The notes below the pieces were generated by a model. The model was given only the letters and a program-made list of their open reading frames with translations, was not told the origin of the DNA and searched no databases. Shown here one piece after another: positions 39,708 through 42,726 of a DNA stretch of 42,726 nucleotides. A program made the position numbers and the translations under genes. Source of the stretch: Bacillus thuringiensis (GTDB lineage Bacteria; Bacillota; Bacilli; Bacillales; Bacillaceae_G); assembly GCF_001182785.1 (NCBI RefSeq), contig NZ_CP012104.1, positions 1 to 42,726 of the forward strand, given 5' to 3'. Position 1 is the first letter of the stretch. Each line of letters begins with the position of its first letter.

Positions 39708-40850
39708 TCATTTTAAGCGCTCTCTTGATAGTCTAGAATAGAAAAAATCACCTAATTTTTCAAAATCCGCTATGGACTCTGTGAAGTATTTTTTATCCCC
39801 AGTGGCTAGGCCTTTATAATACTTTTGTATTGGGCTTAACATGCCATTTTTTATTTCTAACTCATCTAACAAAAATAAAGCTTCTTCTTCACGATCCGTT
39901 ACAGCGTATAAAAATGCTTCTTCAGCTTTATCTGTAGGATTTATATTTTTCAAATCCTTTCGCCAATATATTTTCAAGAAATTAAGTGTGTTCTCTATAG
40001 CTTTTTTTCTAACTATACATTTTCGATTAGATGGTTTTTCTAATGTTAATATCCCTTGTTCGAAATAGTACTTAGCAATACTGTAATCCTCAAATATATA
40101 CGTTTCCCCTAAAATACAATACGCTAGGGCTTTCATACACTCATACTTATTTAAAGGTTCATTTATAATTTCAAAACAATATTTTCTAGCTTGTTCTAAA
40201 TCATTCGCGTGATGACTACTTGTAGCTAGCATCTCTTTCGCCCTTAATGTGAATGATGTTTTTGAAGTTCCTTTTTTTATTTCTTCAATATACGGCATCA
40301 ATTGTTTTGTATACTTCAAAACCATTTTGTGATCATTAAAATCAAGATGCGAGTATATTAATGCGAAGTCAGAAATTATTTTCAGTTCATTGGTTGATAT
40401 TTTTTTAGATTTTCTGAATTCATCAACAGCTTCGAAAAACTCATGTTTGTTTATAAACCCTTCATTACGTAATGATAATAATTGGTATACTTCTGCTATT
40501 TTTTTGTTTAGTCTTGCATTTTTGTTCGTATCATTATTATTTAGAATTTTAGCGATTAAAATCTTTTGCAATTCAAATTCACCATACATATTCAGTACTT
40601 CAAGTCCCAATCTTTCGTTATTAGGAGACATATATTCAAAAGCTTTCAACAGAGATTCTCTTCTGAAATTAACATTATCAGGTTCGTATAATCTTAATGT
40701 TTCAACGTAATGCATAAAATCAAATTTAGTACTTTGAGAAAAATAACTATTAACTGTAGTATGGCTAACATTAAATAAAGTTGCTAATTTACGATTTGTA
40801 TAACCGTTAGACTTCAAGTCTTCGTGCATCTTCTTTAACAACATTTCCAT
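39708..40850 (-). CDS. aimR: AimR-like arbitrium receptor/transcription regulator
   Basis: 380 residues from ATG 40850 (AAGGAGG, seven-base spacing; the frame runs open to 40967 but without a site). HTH at about residues 15-40 (TNRKLATLFNVSHTTVNSYF), then TPR-like helical repeats with AYCILGETYIFEDYSIAKYY, TLNFLKIYWRKD and a C-terminal YYKGLATGDKKYFTESIADF matching AimR ends (Y.KG......F..SI..F). Length equals known AimRs. Activates its target until the peptide binds. Confidence 0.88.
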   Translation of the reverse strand: MEMLLKKMHEDLKSNGYTNRKLATLFNVSHTTVNSYFSQSTKFDFMHYVETLRLYEPDNVNFRRESLLKAFEYMSPNNERLGLEVLNMYGEFELQKILIAKILNNNDTNKNARLNKKIAEVYQLLSLRNEGFINKHEFFEAVDEFRKSKKISTNELKIISDFALIYSHLDFNDHKMVLKYTKQLMPYIEEIKKGTSKTSFTLRAKEMLATSSHHANDLEQARKYCFEIINEPLNKYECMKALAYCILGETYIFEDYSIAKYYFEQGILTLEKPSNRKCIVRKKAIENTLNFLKIYWRKDLKNINPTDKAEEAFLYAVTDREEEALFLLDELEIKNGMLSPIQKYYKGLATGDKKYFTESIADFEKLGDFFYSRLSRERLK

Positions 40851-40874
40851 TTTTGTCCTCCTTGTGGACAAAAA
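40850..40874 (-). promoter_or_regulatory. Hairpin sequestering the aimR ribosome site
   Basis: On the minus strand TTTTTGTCC, loop ACAAGGA, GGACAAAAA: nine base pairs, with AAGGAGG in the loop and stem, and the A of the start codon in the last pair. Translation should be weak unless the hairpin opens. Confidence 0.65.
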
Positions 40875-40879
40875 GACAC

Positions 40880-40895
40880 GTAAACCCCATTTTGT
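40880..40895. repeat. 16-base word shared with the early promoter
   Basis: GTAAACCCCATTTTGT here, in the aimR leader, is identical to 38756-38771, which includes the -35 of the early promoter. Candidate common regulator site. Confidence 0.6.
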
Positions 40896-40938
40896 TACAT
40901 ATAAAGGAAAACGTGTCACTCTCAATCTAAGATGTGTT

Positions 40939-40967
40939 ATAATATGTATGTACAAGATCCGCGACAA
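40939..40967 (-). promoter_or_regulatory. aimR promoter
   Basis: TTGTCG (40967-40962), 17 bases, TATTAT (40944-40939). It shares its -10 region with the TATAAT (40938-40943) of the opposite-strand RNA promoter. Confidence 0.6.
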
Positions 40968-41035
40968 TGTTCCCTAGGCACTTAGGGGGCAGTGTAAGAG
41001 TGCTTCCAACACTACTTACACCGTGGGTCTTTTTT
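40950..41035 (+). ncRNA. Small structured RNA divergent from aimR
   Basis: From TATAAT at 40938-40943. AAGATCC (40954-40960) pairs with GGGTCTT (41025-41031) and closes two hairpins, CCCTA/TAGGG (40972-40987) and GTGTAAG/CTTACAC (40992-41021). A T run ends it at 41035. A compact three-stem RNA of about 85 bases; covers the aimR -35 region. Target unknown. The rest of the 40851-41344 gap holds the features listed here and no gene. Confidence 0.6.
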
Positions 41036-41174
41036 CACGTCCGTTTATTTTATTTGTTTTCATAATACCACAAATTTCCCAATATTCTGTCCTATGATTG
41101 TCAGATAATTATTGAGAAAGTTTGAAAAGCGCTTTATATCAACGTTTCTAAGCGATGTAAAAATAAAATATGCA

Positions 41175-41215
41175 AATATGCATGGAACGTATAAAAGACT
41201 TCACATGCATATTTT
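41175..41215. repeat. 11-base perfect inverted repeat
   Basis: AAATATGCATG (41175-41185) and CATGCATATTT (41205-41215), with a partial direct copy AAATATGCA-like just before. May be an operator for the plus-strand repressor or aimR region. Confidence 0.45.
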
Positions 41216-41226
41216 ACCACAAAACA

Positions 41227-41240
41227 CGAACTTTTGTTCT
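41227..41240. promoter_or_regulatory. LexA/DinR-type SOS box
   Basis: CGAAC-4-GTTCT fits the Bacillus consensus CGAAC-4-GTTCG except for the last base. About 105 bases upstream of the second repressor. Confidence 0.6.
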
Positions 41241-41331
41241 ATTTTATTTTTCTGAAAAAGAAACTAATTCTACCATTTTAACACCAAAGGTAGTTATACG
41301 CCCATTAATAGTAGTATAGTTGTTTAGTATT

Positions 41332-41347
41332 TATACTTTTAACTATG
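41332..41347 (+). promoter_or_regulatory. Promoter for a leaderless mRNA
   Basis: TATACT (41332-41337) ends seven bases before ATG 41345 and no ribosome site is present, so transcription would start at or beside the start codon, as for lambda cI. The -35 is poor (TAGTAG). Confidence 0.5.
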
Positions 41348-41689
41348 AGACATTTTGGACAGATTCTAAAAAAACTAAGAAAGTCACGTGGCTTAACTCA
41401 AGAACAACTTTCCCACAAGTTAAACTTGAGCAGGAGCCAAATCAAGAACTGGGAAACCGATCGGTATCAACCGGATTTAGACACTTTGGTTAGTATCGCC
41501 TCCTTTTTCAATGTTTCGGTAGACGTGCTTATCGGGTTCAAGAACGATTTTGAAGATGAACCACTACAAGAATTGCTATCTAATGTTCAAACAACGTATA
41601 CGGCGTTAAATGAACACCAGAGAGAACGTTTTTGTAAACAAGTCTCCGTATTGATCGATGTACTTGAGAATAATCAAGATATATTCTGA
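41345..41689 (+). CDS. Second XRE-family repressor
   Basis: 114 residues. HTH in LKKLRKSRGLTQEQLSHKLN and SRSQIKNWETDRYQPDLDTL; C-terminal helices (LNEHQRERFCKQVSVLIDVL) for dimerisation. Same size and layout as the 38912 repressor. Lacks a Shine-Dalgarno sequence. A LexA box lies upstream, so SOS may change its level. Target unknown. Confidence 0.82.
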   Translation: MRHFGQILKKLRKSRGLTQEQLSHKLNLSRSQIKNWETDRYQPDLDTLVSIASFFNVSVDVLIGFKNDFEDEPLQELLSNVQTTYTALNEHQRERFCKQVSVLIDVLENNQDIF

Positions 41690-41765
41690 TTTAACTACAT
41701 TGTAGAAGAAAAGTTTTCCATTGAATAGTGGTAAAAATTTACAAAATATCACTATTCTTACCAAC

Positions 41766-41790
41766 GGGAGCTTAGGCTCTCTTTTTTTAT
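41766..41790 (+). terminator. Terminator of the second repressor
   Basis: GAGC-TTAG-GCTC followed by CTTTTTTT. An 8-bp inverted repeat GAATAGTG/CACTATTC precedes it. Confidence 0.7.
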
Positions 41791-41884
41791 TTTCATTCGA
41801 CAAAATATGACAAAATAGTTGTAACTGTTTTTGTTATGCTTAGCTGAGAAATCTTACATATTACACATACGGAGGAAATAAAGA

Positions 41885-42526
41885 ATGAATAAGAAACTAA
41901 TAACAACATTAGCTTGTAGCGCCTTGTTATTTGGTTTATCTGCATGCGGATCTACCGAAAAGACAAATAATGATGTACAAACCAAAGAAAAGGATCAACC
42001 TCAACAAGAAGTGAAAAAAGAAACTAAAAAAGAGGAAAATAAAGAGTCTGCAAAAGGTAATCGCTCTAACCCTGTAACTTTTAATGAAGCCGCAACTATA
42101 AATGATGTTATTTTGAATAGCGATAGTGGGGAGTTTAAGAAGTTTAAAGCTAAAGTTGAATTCTCAGTTCTTGAAGTAATTCGTGGGGAACAAGCTCAAC
42201 AGATCCTACAACAAGAAAATCAATTCAACAAACCAGCTCCAGATGGTCGAGAATGGGCATTGGTAAAGGTTAAGGGGAAAGTTGTAGATGCTGAAACAGA
42301 AGACTTCCCATACCCTTTATACTCATCTAACGTATCTCTAGTTTCAAATGAAGGTCAGGTATATAAACATGAACTTTCAGCTGTAGTTCCTAATGAATTG
42401 CATCAGGAATTATTCAAAGGTGCTGAAGGTGAAGGGTACATTTATCAAGATGTAAAAGTAGGCGATGACTTTAAAGTCCAGTTTGAAACGCATGAAGGTA
42501 AAAAAGTGTTCTTTAAATCAAAGTGA
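41885..42526 (+). CDS. Secreted lipoprotein
   Basis: 213 residues, CGGAGG upstream. Signal MNKKLITTLACSALLFGLSAC with lipobox LSAC (Cys21). Long Lys/Glu/Gln linker to about residue 60, then a beta-rich domain (TFNEAATINDVILNSDSGEF, REWALVKVKGKVVDAETEDF) reminiscent of DUF4352/telokin-like extracellular domains. A lysogen-expressed cell-surface protein; may modify the host or exclude phages. Followed closely by the DUF4236 gene. Confidence 0.75.
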   Translation: MNKKLITTLACSALLFGLSACGSTEKTNNDVQTKEKDQPQQEVKKETKKEENKESAKGNRSNPVTFNEAATINDVILNSDSGEFKKFKAKVEFSVLEVIRGEQAQQILQQENQFNKPAPDGREWALVKVKGKVVDAETEDFPYPLYSSNVSLVSNEGQVYKHELSAVVPNELHQELFKGAEGEGYIYQDVKVGDDFKVQFETHEGKKVFFKSK

Positions 42527-42549
42527 AAATGAACAAGGGGTGATGCGTT

Positions 42550-42726
42550 GTGGGATTTAAATTCCGTAAAAGTATAAAGATTGCTCCAGGTGTTAGAATG
42601 AATGTAAGTAAAAAAGGCGTAGGTGTTAGTGCTGGCGTTAAGGGTGCTCGTGTTAGTACCGGCCCATCAGGAACCCGAATTACAACTTCTGTCCCTGGTA
42701 CTGGATTATCTTACGAGAAACGTTTA
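42550..42726 (+). CDS. DUF4236 protein, N-terminal part (continues at base 1)
   Basis: GTG 42550, seven bases after AAGGGGTGA. GFKFRKSIKIAPGVRMNVSK, KGVGVSAGVKGARVSTGPSG and a TTSVPGTGLSYEKRL end are the DUF4236 domain. The window ends exactly on a codon (TTA). Base 1 continues as SSKKGNKSQ in frame, as in related proteins, so the gene spans the join. Confidence 0.85.
   Translation, partial: MGFKFRKSIKIAPGVRMNVSKKGVGVSAGVKGARVSTGPSGTRITTSVPGTGLSYEKRL

Noticed and set aside
1..42726. tRNA genes
   Set aside because: No cloverleaf with a T-arm motif and CCA-type acceptor was recognised on either strand; the 40950-41035 RNA has three stems but no T-arm.

Overview
The window is an AT-rich, compactly coded element of 42,726 bases that looks like a complete phage-plasmid (a temperate siphovirus prophage kept as a circular plasmid) of the Bacillus cereus group. 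The Bacillus assignment rests on the strong AGGAGG-type ribosome sites, the arbitrium-type receptor/peptide pair, a RecU-type resolvase, an ArpU-type late regulator, and DUF4236 and DUF6440 family proteins. No integrase is seen. Instead there is a primase-like plasmid replication gene, a ParA/ribbon-helix-helix partition pair and a serine resolvase. The ends appear to join: the last 59 codons (from 42550) are the N-terminal half of a DUF4236 protein, and base 1 continues the same reading frame.

Layout. 42550 to 355 (across the join): DUF4236 membrane/zinc-ribbon protein. 473-3535: plasmid module, with rep on the minus strand, a regulatory gap, then parA and a small RHH gene on the plus strand, with AT-rich repeats around the par genes. 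3626-22053, minus strand: lysis (lysozyme, holin-like), tail (tail-associated protein, receptor-binding propeller, Dit, tape measure, frameshifted chaperones, major tail protein), connector genes, capsid, scaffold, minor head, portal and terminase. 22133-25491: GIY-YIG endonuclease, serine resolvase, small genes and an antirepressor-like gene. 25566-26391: a gene-free stretch that looks like one long folded RNA, with its own promoter and terminator, directly downstream of the ArpU-type activator. 26475-38684: minus-strand early region with RecU, many small unknown genes, MazG-like, HTH-repeat proteins, DnaC-like loader, replication initiator with iterons, PD-(D/E)XK nuclease and a probable annealing protein, split antirepressor and a Cro-like protein. 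38704-41790: decision region with a divergent repressor, a candidate SinI-like effector, aimP, aimR, a small RNA, a LexA-type box and a second repressor that appears leaderless. 41885-42526: lipoprotein.

How it works together. In the lysogen the molecule would replicate and segregate through Rep/ParA/RHH, with the resolvase resolving multimers. AimR and its secreted peptide, the two repressors and SOS input would set the lysis decision. On induction the minus-strand early promoter drives recombination and replication genes, then the ArpU-type protein switches on the long RNA and the late genes.

Caveats. Rep, ParA and the DUF4236 gene are each broken, and all four lesions are single extra A/T bases within 3 kb. 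This suggests sequence error or recent decay. recU carries an early ochre codon, and the antirepressor is split into two overlapping frames. Functions come from motif recognition by eye; no searches or folding were run.
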